Positions 1 through 10,661 of a stretch of 64,000 bases of DNA are shown here, piece after piece. The stretch covers positions 124,001 to 188,000 of the forward strand of contig NZ_BBXG01000005.1 of NCBI RefSeq assembly GCF_001570605.1. Reading direction: 5' to 3'. This DNA comes from Herbidospora cretacea (lineage in GTDB: Bacteria > Actinomycetota > Actinomycetes > Streptosporangiales > Streptosporangiaceae). How positions within the stretch are numbered: position 1 is the first letter of the stretch; each line of letters begins with the position of its first letter. The notes below the pieces were generated by a model, which ran no database searches, was not told where the DNA came from, and saw nothing but the letters and a program-made list of their open reading frames with translations. A program made the translations under genes and the position numbers.

Positions 1-35
1 AAATAAACGGAGTAAGACTCCGGTTATCGCTGGTC

Positions 36-1055
36 ATGGACAACATCCAAGGCGTCGCCCGCGGGACGGCCGAGGTCCCGCTGTCGGTTCTCGAACTCGC
101 GACCGTCGGCGACGGGATCACCCCGGCCGAGGCCCTGCGCGGGGCGACCGACCTGGCCAGGAAGGCCGAGCAGTGGGGCTTCCACCGCATCTGGGTGGCC
201 GAGCACCACGGCATGCCGGGGGTGGCCAGCTCCTCCCCCGCCGTGCTGATCGCCCATCTGGCGGCGGCGACCGAGCGGATCAGGATCGGGTCGGGCGGCG
301 TGATGCTGCCCAACCACGCGCCGCTGGTGGTGGCCGAGCAGTTCGGCACTCTGGAGGCGCTGCACCCGGGCCGCATCGACCTAGGCCTCGGCCGCGCCCC
401 CGGCACCGACATGGCCACCGCCCACGCGCTGCGCCGCAGCGCCGAGGTCGACCCCGACGAGTTCCCGCAGGCCGTGGGCGAGCTGACCGCCTTCCTCGAC
501 GGGACGTTCCCGCGCATCCAGGCGATCCCGCGCGGCCCGGAGCGCCCGCCGATCTGGCTGCTCGGGTCGAGCGGCTTCTCGGCCAGGCTGGCCGGGCTGC
601 TCGGGCTGCCGTTCGCGTTCGCCCACCACTTCAGCGCGGCCAACACCGAACCGGCACTGGAGATCTACCGCACCTCGTTCCGCCCGTCGGAGGTGCTGTC
701 CGCGCCCTACGCGATGCTCGGCGTCTCGGCGCTGGCGGCGGAGACCGAGGAGGAGGCCCACCGGCAGGCGCTGCCCGGCGCGCTGTCGTTCCTGCGGCTG
801 CGGTTCGGCACCCCGGGCCCGTTCCCGACCCCGGAGGAGGCCGCCGCGTACGAGTTCAGCCCGATGGAGGCCGAGTTCGTCCGCGACCGCCTGGCCAACG
901 TCGCGCTCGGCACCCCCGACCAGGTCAGGGCCGGCCTCGACGAGCTGCGCAAGCGCACCGACGCCGACGAGCTGATGATCACCACCATGGTCCACGGCAC
1001 CGAGACCCGGATCCGCTCCTACGAGCTGATCGCGCAGGCCTACGGGCTCATCTAG
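36..1055 (+). CDS. LLM-class flavin-dependent oxidoreductase (MsnO8-type)
   Basis: A 339-residue luciferase-like monooxygenase, the usual size for the single-subunit bacterial luciferase-alpha-like group. Visible family signatures are the early strand [14 protein letters not shown], the segment [16 protein letters not shown] (about residues 52-68), the flavin-site strand [17 protein letters not shown] (about 81-97) and [14 protein letters not shown] (about 111-124). Members oxidise small organic substrates with reduced FMN or F420; the substrate cannot be read from sequence. The ATG at 36 has no clear Shine-Dalgarno, so the N-terminus is uncertain by some 10-15 residues. Its 3' end overlaps the convergent gene on the other strand by 8 bases. 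Function is known only at family level. Confidence 0.9.
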   Translation: MDNIQGVARGTAEVPLSVLELATVGDGITPAEALRGATDLARKAEQWGFHRIWVAEHHGMPGVASSSPAVLIAHLAAATERIRIGSGGVMLPNHAPLVVAEQFGTLEALHPGRIDLGLGRAPGTDMATAHALRRSAEVDPDEFPQAVGELTAFLDGTFPRIQAIPRGPERPPIWLLGSSGFSARLAGLLGLPFAFAHHFSAANTEPALEIYRTSFRPSEVLSAPYAMLGVSALAAETEEEAHRQALPGALSFLRLRFGTPGPFPTPEEAAAYEFSPMEAEFVRDRLANVALGTPDQVRAGLDELRKRTDADELMITTMVHGTETRIRSYELIAQAYGLI

Positions 1056-1947
1056 CCGCCGGGGCCAGGCGCTCCATCGCCTCCTCGGCCAGGGCCAGGG
1101 AGGCGGCCGGGTCGGCGTCGGGCGCGCCGAAGGCGGGGTTGAAGTTGAGGTCGTGGAAGATCTCGGTCATGCCCCGCCCGGCGAGCTCCTCGACGTCCTC
1201 GCGGATCTTCTCGTAGGGCCCCGACAGCAGCCGGGACGTGTCGTCGCCGGGCGTGGTGACGCCCCGGCAGACGAAGCGCAGGACCGAGGGGTCGCGACCG
1301 GCCGCCTCGGCCGCCTCCTTGATCGTGGCGATCATGGACGGGAGGTCGTCGTCGAGCATCCGGCTGGAGCTGATCCAGCCGTCGGCCAGCCGCCCGGCCC
1401 GCCGGAGAGCGGCGGGCGCGCCGCCGCCGAGCAGAAGGGGCGGCGGGGTCTCCGGCTTGGGGTCCTGGCGTGAGGGCACCACGTCGTAGAACTCCCCGTG
1501 GTGCTCGATCACGTCGTCGGTCCAGAACCGCCTGAGCAGCTCGATGTACTCGTCGGCGCGCTTGCCCCGGCGTTCCAGCGGCACCTTGGAGGCGATGAAC
1601 TCCTCCTCCATCCAGCCGATCCCGAGCCCGGCGTCGAGCCGCCCGCCGCTCACCGCCTGGAGCGTGGCCAGTTGCTTGCCCAGCAGCGCGGGCGAGAAGA
1701 ACGGCAGGTTCAGCACGGCCACGCCGAGCCGGATCCGCGAGGTCAGCGCCGCGACGTACGCGAGCGACACGATGGGGTCCTGCACGCTGCGGTAGGCGGA
1801 GCCGATGTCGGTGGCCGCCGGGTGGAGCAGCCGCTGGAACGTCCAGACCTCGTCGTATCCGAGTTCCTCGGCGCGGGTCGCCACCCGGGCCATGATCTGG
1901 GGGGTCGCCCACGTGCCCGAGACGGGCACACCGAAGCCGATTCTCAT
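1048..1947 (-). CDS. LLM-class F420-dependent oxidoreductase
   Basis: A 299-residue luciferase-like monooxygenase of the F420-type subfamily: N-terminal [15 protein letters not shown], central [16 protein letters not shown] (about 72-87), [17 protein letters not shown] (about 103-119) and late [23 protein letters not shown] (the glycine-rich phosphate-binding part, in two shorter motifs). It probably transfers a hydride between reduced F420 or FMN and an unknown small molecule. The start at 1947 is only 16 bases from the start of the divergent phosphotransferase, leaving no room for a normal 5' leader, so a leaderless transcript is likely. It is unrelated in frame and only distantly similar to the other LLM gene just downstream. 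Confidence 0.9.
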   Translation of the reverse strand: MRIGFGVPVSGTWATPQIMARVATRAEELGYDEVWTFQRLLHPAATDIGSAYRSVQDPIVSLAYVAALTSRIRLGVAVLNLPFFSPALLGKQLATLQAVSGGRLDAGLGIGWMEEEFIASKVPLERRGKRADEYIELLRRFWTDDVIEHHGEFYDVVPSRQDPKPETPPPLLLGGGAPAALRRAGRLADGWISSSRMLDDDLPSMIATIKEAAEAAGRDPSVLRFVCRGVTTPGDDTSRLLSGPYEKIREDVEELAGRGMTEIFHDLNFNPAFGAPDADPAASLALAEEAMERLAPAAR

Positions 1948-1963
1948 GTCTTAGATTGTCCCG

Positions 1964-2779
1964 GTGTCCCTCCTCGACGAACTAGTGCGCCACGCGGGCG
2001 GCGGCGTTCCCACGGTCCTGAAGGACACCCGCGTGCTCGTCGTCCGGGTGGGCGACGTGGTGGTGAAGGCCCACGAGGCCGACACCGACGAGGCGGCGCT
2101 GAAGGCGCGCCTGGCGGTCGAGCTGCCCGCCGGGCTGATGCTCCGCGCGCTGTCGGTCGACCGGGTCGGCGGCCGGATCGTCACCGTTTGGCCCGCCGGG
2201 CGGCCGCTCACCCCCGACGACCTCGACGACGCGCCGTGGGAGCAGGCCGGTGAGCTGCTGGCCGAGCTCCACCGCCAGCCGGTGCCCGACGGCCTGCCGA
2301 TGATGGGCGGCCCGGAGCGGGTGACCCGCGCGGTGGCGCGCCTCGAACCGGGCGACGTCCCGCGCCGGGCGTACCCGACGCTGAACCTGAACCAGCGGCG
2401 GCGCGCGCTGACGCACGGCGACTGGCACCTCGGCCAGTTGCTGCACCACGACGGCGCCTGGACGCTCATCGACCCCGACGACCTCGGCTGGGGCGACCCG
2501 GCCTGGGATCTGGCCCGCCCGGCCGCGTGGTTCGCCAACGGCCTGATGGACCCGGCGGGCTGGGACCGGCTGACCCGTTCCTACCTGCGCGCCGGTGGGA
2601 CCGCCGTCTCGGAGGACGACATGTGGCGGGAACTCGACGGGCCGGCCCGCGCGTTGACCGTCCAGTTGGCGGCCGTCGCGGTGGCCAATGCCCGCGAAGA
2701 CGACGTACCGCTTGACGACGCGGCGGCGGCTCTGATGTCCTCCTGCGAGAGGATCCTGGCCACACCGCCGCTGTCCTAG
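1964..2779 (+). CDS. APH/ChoK-family phosphotransferase
   Basis: A 271-residue protein with the kinase-like fold of aminoglycoside/choline phosphotransferases. The catalytic loop reads LTHGDWHLGQLL (about 148-159): HGDxH is the Brenner motif, but the usual Asn of HGDxHxxN is Gln. It is followed by the metal-binding Asp in TLIDPDDLGWGDPAWDLA (about 167-184). Substrate is unknown; the family covers small-molecule kinases and antibiotic phosphotransferases, and nothing here shows a resistance role. It starts with GTG at 1964. A TAGATT hexamer at 1952-1957 lies 6 bases before the start, which suits a leaderless mRNA. Confidence 0.88.
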   Translation: MSLLDELVRHAGGGVPTVLKDTRVLVVRVGDVVVKAHEADTDEAALKARLAVELPAGLMLRALSVDRVGGRIVTVWPAGRPLTPDDLDDAPWEQAGELLAELHRQPVPDGLPMMGGPERVTRAVARLEPGDVPRRAYPTLNLNQRRRALTHGDWHLGQLLHHDGAWTLIDPDDLGWGDPAWDLARPAAWFANGLMDPAGWDRLTRSYLRAGGTAVSEDDMWRELDGPARALTVQLAAVAVANAREDDVPLDDAAAALMSSCERILATPPLS

Positions 2780-2815
2780 AGTGAACGGTGCACGTCACAT
2801 AAGGAGATGAACCTC

Positions 2816-3088
2816 ATGCAGTGCCCTAAGTGCAGAGGCAACATGCGGACCCTTGACCGCAACGGTGTCCACATCGAGCAGTGCGACAACTGCCGTGGCA
2901 TCTTCCTCGACTACGGCGAGCTCGAGACCCTGAGCCGCATGGAGAACCAGTGGAACCAGCAGCACTACGCTGCGCCTCCGCCCCCGCCGCCGCCCGTCCA
3001 CGGCCCCGCCTGGGGTGGCGGCCACCACGGCGGCCACCACTACGGCCACCGCCGCAACAGCTGGGTGGGCATGCTCTTCTCCAGCTGA
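2816..3088 (+). CDS. small zf-TFIIB-type zinc-ribbon protein
   Basis: A protein of 90 residues with an N-terminal zinc ribbon: CPKCRGNM and CDNCRGIFLDYGELETL, four cysteines in CxxC pairs as in the zf-TFIIB family. The rest is a proline run followed by a Gly/His-rich segment (HGGHHYGHRR), which may also bind metal. I prefer the ATG at 2816 over the in-frame ATG at 2807, because the Shine-Dalgarno AAGGAG at 2801-2806 touches the first ATG but sits 9 bases from the second. No enzymatic role is known for such proteins. Actinobacterial homologues are common and uncharacterised. Confidence 0.85.
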   Translation: MQCPKCRGNMRTLDRNGVHIEQCDNCRGIFLDYGELETLSRMENQWNQQHYAAPPPPPPPVHGPAWGGGHHGGHHYGHRRNSWVGMLFSS

Positions 3089-3102
3089 CCCCCGCACCTC
3101 CG

Positions 3103-3140
3103 ACGAGCCCTCGGCCTTCCCGCCGGGGGCTCGTTCGTTT

Positions 3141-3141
<1 letters not shown>
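3103..3141 (+). terminator. Rho-independent-type terminator
   Basis: An 8-bp perfect stem, ACGAGCCC (3103-3110) with GGGCTCGT (3127-3134), followed by a T-rich tail. It lies between the zinc-ribbon gene and the convergent ABC-F gene and probably ends the former's transcript. Confidence 0.7.
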
Positions 3142-4709
<1,568 letters not shown>

Positions 4710-4846
4710 GGCGCGTCAACTCCAGAGGTCATGTGTCGATGAGGAACGGACATGAGCTCTAGAGCTTCAACGGATCTCCCGGAGGCAGGCGATGTGACGT
4801 CGTCCACGCTAGGCGACCTGGTCGCCAGGCTTCAAACCGTTTTCCG

Positions 4847-6790
4847 TCAGAGGCGGGACCGGTAGATCTGGGCGGCCTTCTCGATCAGGTCGAGGTGGTC
4901 GGCGAGCTGGCTCGGGGAGTCGAACCGGGCGTGCACCCGGACGGCCTGGTCGAGCAGGGCCAGCCATTCGAGGCACCACCGCACGTCCTCGGCGCGGGCG
5001 ACCGGGCGGCCGGCGACGTCGACGTAGACGGGGCTGGTGTGGGCGTAAACCCGGCGGTGGAGCGACCGGCGGTGGGGGCCGCCGGAGGCGGTGGCGACGA
5101 TGTAGGTCGGCTCGGTGATCGTCAGGACGGTCCGCAGCTCGCCGCCCCGGCCGGTGGCGACCAGGCCCTCGGCGGTGTGGATCTCCAGGCGTTCGACCTC
5201 GGGGCCGACGCTGCGGGCGACGACCTCGATCTCGTCCCCGGCCGACAGGCACCAGGTGTCGCCGATCTCGGCTCCCCCGGCGGTCATCTCCAGCCAGGGG
5301 CCGGTGGTGACGAACGTCCGGCCCTGGCGGACGGCATGGGCGTACGCCTCGGCGGAGAGGGGACCGCCGAGACGCGCGTACACGCGCTCCCAGCCGGGCG
5401 GGCTGGAGACGGTGTCCTGCCGGGTGTACGACAGCATCGAGTCGGTGCCGGCCAGCGCGGCCAGGCGGTTGCCCGCGCCGAGCAGGCGGCGGTAGACCTC
5501 GACGGTGCCGGAGAAGTCCGAGAAGTGCAGCAGCTCCAGGCCGTCGACCAGGCCGAGCGCGGCGTCGACGACCAGGGCGCGGGCATTGCAGTCGCGGTGG
5601 GCGTCGCCGATGACGTCGCCGGGGGTGCTGACCGGGCCGTGGAACGGGTGGGCGTAGCCCAGCACCGCCTGCAGTTCGCGCAGTTCGCCGCAGGCGGCGC
5701 CGTTCGGGGGCCAGTCGGCGTCGTCGAGGAAACCGGTGTGGTAGATCGACGGCGGAGCGGCCAGGCCGAAGGCGTGGACGTGGCCGAGCAGGTCGTTGCG
5801 GTATTCGACGCCCATGCGGGCGACGTGACCGGCATCCGACCACGGCAGGTCGCGGCCGGCCCAGTGGTGCAGCGCCTCCCGGTCGTAGACGCGGCGGCCT
5901 GCGACGTTGCCCGCGACCAGGTTGAGCACGTGCAGGTCCTCGCCGTGCTGCATGACGGCGGCCTCGGCGGGGGCGGCCACCACGTCGCCCGCCCAGTTGA
6001 GGTGGACGTGCAGGTCGGCGCCGTACCAGCCCCGGGCGGCGGCGTCGTAGAGGCGGCCGGGGGTGAGGTCGACGGCGGTCTCGCGCCAGGGCGACGGGAC
6101 GACCTGGGTCTCGGCGGTCTCGTACTCCATGCCGCGGGTCACCCGGACGACCAGCGGCTCGGCCGGGACGGGCACCACCACGTCGTCGCCGTGGAAGTAG
6201 GGCACGCCGTGGTAGTCGCGGCGCTGCGGGGCGCCGTCGGGCCACCAGCCCTGACCGTCGGTCGAGGTGACGCTCCACCGGCAGGGGAACCCGGCCCGCA
6301 GGCGCAGCCGGGCGGGGACCGCGGCCCGGGTGAGCACCGACAGGTCGACCCGTTCGCCGTCGACGCGCAGGTCGCTGTCGCTGGTGAACTCGGCGAGCCG
6401 CGCTCCTTTGGGGTCGACGGTGTGCTCCGCGCCGTCGAGGGTGACGGTGGCGGGGGCCGTACGGGCGGAGTCGACCAGCAGCACGCCCGCCACCGGGGTC
6501 ACGGAGAGGACCGCGCTGCAGCGGGCCTCCAGGATGTAGCCGCCCGGCGTGAGCCGCAGCACGGTCAGCCCCTCGGGGGCCTCCCGGCCGCTGACCGCGT
6601 CGCGGAAGGCCCGGTCGAGGTCGGTGTCGCCGGACATCTGATAGGCCTCGTCCGGGAACCTCAGGAAACTCAGCATGCGCACGTAGCCGATCGGCGGTTC
6701 GCCCCAGGTGATGCCGTGCTCGGCCAGCAGTGCGCGGTAGTCGTCGAGAGCCCGTGCCACCGCAGGTGGCAACAACGGGTCGTGATGCAT
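4847..6790 (-). CDS. CehA/McbA-family metallohydrolase (PHP domain)
   Basis: About 647 residues with a PHP-type metal site in the middle: GADLHVHLNWAGD (the HxH pair), LNLVAGN, and later GYAHPFHGP and AHRDCNARALVVD, all carrying likely metal ligands. CehA and McbA hydrolyse carbamate esters in soil bacteria; the family is much broader, so the substrate here is unknown. The N-terminal 220 residues look like beta-rich accessory domains. No signal peptide is evident. I place the start at ATG 6790, which has GGGGAGG 6 bases upstream, instead of the GTG at 6829 that would add 13 residues without a good ribosome-binding site. It stands alone, divergent from the TelA operon. Confidence 0.82.
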   Translation of the reverse strand: MHHDPLLPPAVARALDDYRALLAEHGITWGEPPIGYVRMLSFLRFPDEAYQMSGDTDLDRAFRDAVSGREAPEGLTVLRLTPGGYILEARCSAVLSVTPVAGVLLVDSARTAPATVTLDGAEHTVDPKGARLAEFTSDSDLRVDGERVDLSVLTRAAVPARLRLRAGFPCRWSVTSTDGQGWWPDGAPQRRDYHGVPYFHGDDVVVPVPAEPLVVRVTRGMEYETAETQVVPSPWRETAVDLTPGRLYDAAARGWYGADLHVHLNWAGDVVAAPAEAAVMQHGEDLHVLNLVAGNVAGRRVYDREALHHWAGRDLPWSDAGHVARMGVEYRNDLLGHVHAFGLAAPPSIYHTGFLDDADWPPNGAACGELRELQAVLGYAHPFHGPVSTPGDVIGDAHRDCNARALVVDAALGLVDGLELLHFSDFSGTVEVYRRLLGAGNRLAALAGTDSMLSYTRQDTVSSPPGWERVYARLGGPLSAEAYAHAVRQGRTFVTTGPWLEMTAGGAEIGDTWCLSAGDEIEVVARSVGPEVERLEIHTAEGLVATGRGGELRTVLTITEPTYIVATASGGPHRRSLHRRVYAHTSPVYVDVAGRPVARAEDVRWCLEWLALLDQAVRVHARFDSPSQLADHLDLIEKAAQIYRSRL

Positions 6791-7007
6791 GATCGCCTCC
6801 CCGATATCCGAAAGCGCAAGCATCGTCACACCGGACCAGCGGATATGGGGTGCAATATGGCGTCGGGGTGCAGCACGGCCGAACCGAGGGGGAGAAAACC
6901 CGAACCGGGGGTGAAAACTGTCTCCCGTGAAGGGCTGGTGAACGGGCCCTGAATTCTTTTTGTGGCACGCGTCGGCTTTCGCAGCATCTCACATAATTCG
7001 GGGTGAG

Positions 7008-8054
7008 ATGAGGAGAAGACTGCTCGGTGTGGCACTGGCCGTCCTCCTGGGAGGAGCGGTCGTCGCGGCCCTCGTCCTGGGCAATCAGGGGTCGGGCGTC
7101 ACCGTTGTCCGCGGCGTGATCGGGTCGGAGAAGAAATCCTTCTTCGACGACCCGGAGGTCAAGGCCGCCTTCGCCAAGCACGGCCTCCAGGTCGAGGTCG
7201 ACACCGCCGGGTCACGCGAGATCGCCACCAGCGTGGACCTCGGCGCCTATTCGTTCGCCTTCCCGTCGAGCGCGCCCGCCGCCGAGAAGATCAAGAAGGA
7301 GCGCGGGGCCACCCGGACCTTCGCGCCGTTCTTCTCGCCCATGGCGGTGGCGACCTTCGAGCCGATCGTGACCGCGCTGACGCGGGCGGGGGTCGTCGAC
7401 GGCACGACGTTCGACATCAAGAGATATCTGGAGATGACCGCCGAGGGCACCCGATGGGACGCGCTGCCCGGTTCGGCGTACCAGGCCCGGAAGCGGGTCC
7501 TGCTCACCACGACCGACATCCGCACCTCCAACTCGGCCGCCATGTACCTGGCCCTGACCAGCTATGTCGCCAACGGCGACGACGTGATCCAGGGCGCCGA
7601 CGCGAAGGTGGCGCAGCGGGTCGCGCCGCTGTTCCTCGACCAGGGCTACTCGGAGTCGACCTCCGAGGCGCCGTTCGAGGACTACCTGGCCATGGGGATG
7701 GGCAAGACGCCCATGATCATGATCTATGAGGCGCAGTACGCCGCCCACCTGTTCGCGGGCGACGGCGCCGTCCGGCCGGAGATGCGGCTGCTCTACCCGT
7801 CGCCGACCGTGCTCAGCAAGCACACGCTGGTGCCCTTCGACCAGGACGCGAACGAGGTCGGCCGCCTGCTGACCGAGGATCCCGAGTTCGCCGCCCTCGC
7901 CGCCCGGCACGGCTTCCGCACCGCGAACCCCGGCGTCTTCGCCGGCCTCGCGCAGGGCACCCCGCTCACCCGCGACCTGGTCGACGTGGTCGAGCCGCCC
8001 ACCTACGACCACCTGGAACAGCTCGTCGCGATGATCGAAGAGCGCTACCTCTGA
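7008..8054 (+). CDS. membrane-anchored substrate-binding-like protein of TelA operon
   Basis: A 348-residue protein with an N-terminal hydrophobic helix after RRR (residues 5-25) and no lipobox Cys, so probably anchored by an uncleaved helix outside the cell. The remainder has the pattern of a periplasmic-type extracellular binding protein: VVRGVIGSEKKSFFDD, LGAYSFAFPSSAPAAE, and TTTDIRTSNSAAMYLAL, where the Ser/Asn stretch resembles the ligand loop of the VWA partner two genes on (TNPASSNSGFSAL). I chose ATG 7008 since the extra 16 residues from 6960 are not hydrophobic or conserved-looking. A CATAAT box at 6992-6997 lies 10 bases before it. First gene of a four-gene operon with telA. Confidence 0.75.
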   Translation: MRRRLLGVALAVLLGGAVVAALVLGNQGSGVTVVRGVIGSEKKSFFDDPEVKAAFAKHGLQVEVDTAGSREIATSVDLGAYSFAFPSSAPAAEKIKKERGATRTFAPFFSPMAVATFEPIVTALTRAGVVDGTTFDIKRYLEMTAEGTRWDALPGSAYQARKRVLLTTTDIRTSNSAAMYLALTSYVANGDDVIQGADAKVAQRVAPLFLDQGYSESTSEAPFEDYLAMGMGKTPMIMIYEAQYAAHLFAGDGAVRPEMRLLYPSPTVLSKHTLVPFDQDANEVGRLLTEDPEFAALAARHGFRTANPGVFAGLAQGTPLTRDLVDVVEPPTYDHLEQLVAMIEERYL

Positions 8055-8064
8055 GGAACCCCTG

Positions 8065-9159
8065 ATGGACCTGGTACTCACGCCGCCGGAGCCGGTCCCG
8101 CCGGTCCCCGTGGAGCAGGCCTCCCGCATGATGCCGGTGTCGGAGGAGCGCGACGCCGAGCTCGCCGGGCGGGCCCGCGCGTTCGCCGCCGAACTGGCCG
8201 CGATCGACCCGCGCTCCCCCGGCTTCACCCAGAAGGTCGCCGACATCACCGCGATGGGCGCGACCGAGATCGGCTCGTCGTCGCAGGTGTCGAACCGGAT
8301 GCTCAAACGCCCGTTACGCGCCTCGGAGGGCCCGGTCGCGGGCGACCTGGTGTCGCTGCGCCGCACGATCGTCGACCTCGACCCGAAGAACGCCGCCACC
8401 GGCCGCCGCCTGATGGGCCTGCTGCCGAACCGGCTGCGCGACTACTTCGCCAAGTACCAGAGCGCGCAGAAGCACCTGGACGACATCGTCCGCTCGCTCA
8501 AGTCGGGCCAGGACGAACTGCGCAAGGACAACGCCGCCATCGAGGGCGAGCGCCGCCTGCTGTGGGACGCGATGGTCAAACTCCAGGAGTACGCCGTGCT
8601 CGCCGCCGCCCTCGACGCGGAGGTCGAGGAGCTGATCCTGCGCGAGACCGACGAGGAACGGGTGACCGCGCTGCGCAGCGACGCCCTGTTCGCGATCCGG
8701 CAGCGCCACCAGGACCTGCTGACCCAGCTCGCCGTCTCGGCGCAGGGCTACCTGGCGCTCGACCTGGTGCGCAAGAACAACCTGGAGCTCATCAAGGGCG
8801 TCGGCCGCGCCACCACCACGACGATGGCCGCGCTGCGGACAGCGGTCGTGGTGGCCCAGGCGCTGGCCGGGCAGAAGCTGGTGCTCGACCAGATCACCGC
8901 CCTCAACGCCACCACCTCCGACCTCATCGTGTCGACGAGCGAGCTGCTGCGCGGCCAGGCCGCCGGCATCCAGGCCCAGGCCGCCGCGACGACGGTCGAC
9001 CTCGACGCGCTGCGCAAGGCGTTCGACAACGTCTATGCCACCATCGACACCATCGACGAGTTCCGCTCCCGCGCCGTCGACACCATGGCCACCACGATCG
9101 GCAGCCTGACGGTGGAGATCGAGAACGCGCGCACGTACCTCGACCGGAGCGAGCGATGA
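8065..9159 (+). CDS. telA: TelA-family toxic anion resistance protein
   Basis: A 364-residue, almost wholly alpha-helical soluble protein matching the TelA/KlaA family: FTQKVADITAMGATEIGSSSQVSNRML (seen in parts, about 55-85), LPNRLRDYFAKYQSAQKHLDDI (about 112-133) and the late TTTMAALRTAVVVAQALAGQK. Family members are linked to tellurite and cell-envelope stress, but the biochemical role is unknown. It starts 10 bases after the preceding gene and its TGA overlaps the ATG of the VWA gene (ATGA), so translation is probably coupled. Together with the XpaC-like gene this is the classic TelA-XpaC pairing extended by two extracellular ligand-binding-like proteins. Confidence 0.9.
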   Translation: MDLVLTPPEPVPPVPVEQASRMMPVSEERDAELAGRARAFAAELAAIDPRSPGFTQKVADITAMGATEIGSSSQVSNRMLKRPLRASEGPVAGDLVSLRRTIVDLDPKNAATGRRLMGLLPNRLRDYFAKYQSAQKHLDDIVRSLKSGQDELRKDNAAIEGERRLLWDAMVKLQEYAVLAAALDAEVEELILRETDEERVTALRSDALFAIRQRHQDLLTQLAVSAQGYLALDLVRKNNLELIKGVGRATTTTMAALRTAVVVAQALAGQKLVLDQITALNATTSDLIVSTSELLRGQAAGIQAQAAATTVDLDALRKAFDNVYATIDTIDEFRSRAVDTMATTIGSLTVEIENARTYLDRSER

Positions 9160-10661
9160 GGGCGCTGCTGGCGCTGCTGCTGGCCGCGGCGTCACTGACG
9201 GCGTGCTCGGGCGACGAGCCGTTCCGGATCCTGGCCGGCAGCGAGGTCGCCGACCTCGAACCGCTGCTGAAGGACTCGGGGATCGAGGTCGAGTTCACCT
9301 ACACCGGCACCCTCGACGGCGCCGAGCAGGTCGCCCGGGGCGACGCCGGGGACTACGACGCGATCTGGTTCTCCTCCAACCGGTACCTGTCGCTGATCGA
9401 CGGGGCGCGCGAGAAGCTGTCGACCCAGACGAAGATCATGAACTCACCGGTCGTGCTGGGGCTCAAGCCCGCCAAGGCGGCCGAACTGGGCTGGGACGGC
9501 ACGCCGGTGAGCTGGTCGGACATCGCGACCGCGGCCTCGGCCGGCCGGTTCACGTTCGGGATGACCAACCCGGCGTCGTCGAACTCGGGGTTCTCGGCGC
9601 TGGTCGGGGTGGCGGCGGCGCTGTCGAACGCGGGCGAGGCCCTCGACGCGAAGACCATCGCGGCGGTGACGCCCCGGCTGAAGGAGTTCTTCTCCGCGCA
9701 GAAGCTCACCTCCGGCTCGTCGGGCTGGCTGGCCGACGCCTACACCGCGCGGCCCGACGTGGACGGGCTGGTCAACTACGAGTCGGTGCTGCTCGGCATG
9801 CGGGAGAAGCTGACGCTGGTCTACCCGTCGGACGGGGTGGTGTCGGCCGACTACCCGCTGACCCTGCTCGCGTCGTCGTCGCGGAAGGAGCGGTACGACG
9901 AGCTGACGTCGTGGCTGCGTACACCCGAGACCCAGCGGAGGATCATGACGGCCACGCACCGGCGGCCCGCCGTTCCCGGGGTGAGGCTCGCCCCCGAGTT
10001 CGGCACGGCGTCGCTGGTCGAGCTGCCGTTCCCGAACCGGCGGTCGGCGGCCGACGAGCTGATCGGGGCCTACCTCAACCAGGTGCGGGTGCCCGCGCGG
10101 GCGGTGTTCGTCCTGGACACCTCCGGGTCGATGGAGGGCGACCGCATCGACGGGCTGCGGACCGCGCTGGCGACGCTGACCGGCGCCGACACCTCCGCCT
10201 ACGGCACCTTCTCCCGGTTCCGCAACCGCGAGCAGGTCACCCTGCTGCCCTTCAGCGACCACACGAAGGGGCAGCAGGACTACCGGATCCCCGCGGACAG
10301 GCCGGAAGCGGTCCTGGGTCAGATCAAGAGCTACGCCGAGGGCCTGTCGGCCAGTGGCGGCACCGCCATCTACGACGCGCTGCGGGCCGCCTACGAGCAG
10401 CCGGTCGACGCCCAGCACTACTCGTCGATCGTGCTGATGACCGACGGCGAGAACACCGACGGCTCCGAGTACCTCGACTTCCAGCTCTACCACCAGGCGC
10501 TCCCGGCGGAGAGGAAGGCGGTCAGGACCTTCGTGGTGCTGTTCGGGGACAGCGACGTCGAGGAGATGAGGCAGATCGCCACGCTCACCGGCGGCGCCGT
10601 CTTCGACGCCCGCGACGGCTCGCTGGCCGAGGCGTTCAAGGAGATCCGTGGCTACCAGTGA
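9156..10661 (+). CDS. lipoprotein with substrate-binding-like and VWA domains
   Basis: A 501-residue predicted lipoprotein: signal MRALLALLLAAASLTAC with lipobox LTAC and Cys17. Residues 20-270 look like an extracellular solute-binding protein (YDAIWFSSNRYLSL, FTFGMTNPASSNSGFSALVG, GLVNYESVLLGMREKLTLVYP). From about 315 a von Willebrand A domain follows with a complete MIDAS motif DTSGSMEGD, then the threonine/aspartate loops TAYD-type and MTDGENTDG. It probably binds a metal-dependent ligand at the cell surface. The ATG at 9156 overlaps the telA stop; the open frame extends far upstream inside telA but that part is a shadow. It overlaps the next gene by 14 bases. Confidence 0.85.
   Translation: MRALLALLLAAASLTACSGDEPFRILAGSEVADLEPLLKDSGIEVEFTYTGTLDGAEQVARGDAGDYDAIWFSSNRYLSLIDGAREKLSTQTKIMNSPVVLGLKPAKAAELGWDGTPVSWSDIATAASAGRFTFGMTNPASSNSGFSALVGVAAALSNAGEALDAKTIAAVTPRLKEFFSAQKLTSGSSGWLADAYTARPDVDGLVNYESVLLGMREKLTLVYPSDGVVSADYPLTLLASSSRKERYDELTSWLRTPETQRRIMTATHRRPAVPGVRLAPEFGTASLVELPFPNRRSAADELIGAYLNQVRVPARAVFVLDTSGSMEGDRIDGLRTALATLTGADTSAYGTFSRFRNREQVTLLPFSDHTKGQQDYRIPADRPEAVLGQIKSYAEGLSASGGTAIYDALRAAYEQPVDAQHYSSIVLMTDGENTDGSEYLDFQLYHQALPAERKAVRTFVVLFGDSDVEEMRQIATLTGGAVFDARDGSLAEAFKEIRGYQ

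Noticed and set aside
9-23. Short CGGAGT-AAG-ACTCCG hairpin before the first gene
   Set aside because: Six base pairs with a 3-base loop is too small to interpret, and the upstream context is outside the window.
4812-4826. GGCGACC-T-GGTCGCC palindrome after the CehA-like gene
   Set aside because: Real pairing leaves only about 5 bp, so it is weak as a terminator and no T-run follows.
8562-9155. Upstream extension of the VWA lipoprotein frame
   Set aside because: It lies inside telA in another frame, has Arg/Pro/Gly-rich shadow text, and a lipoprotein signal starts at 9156.
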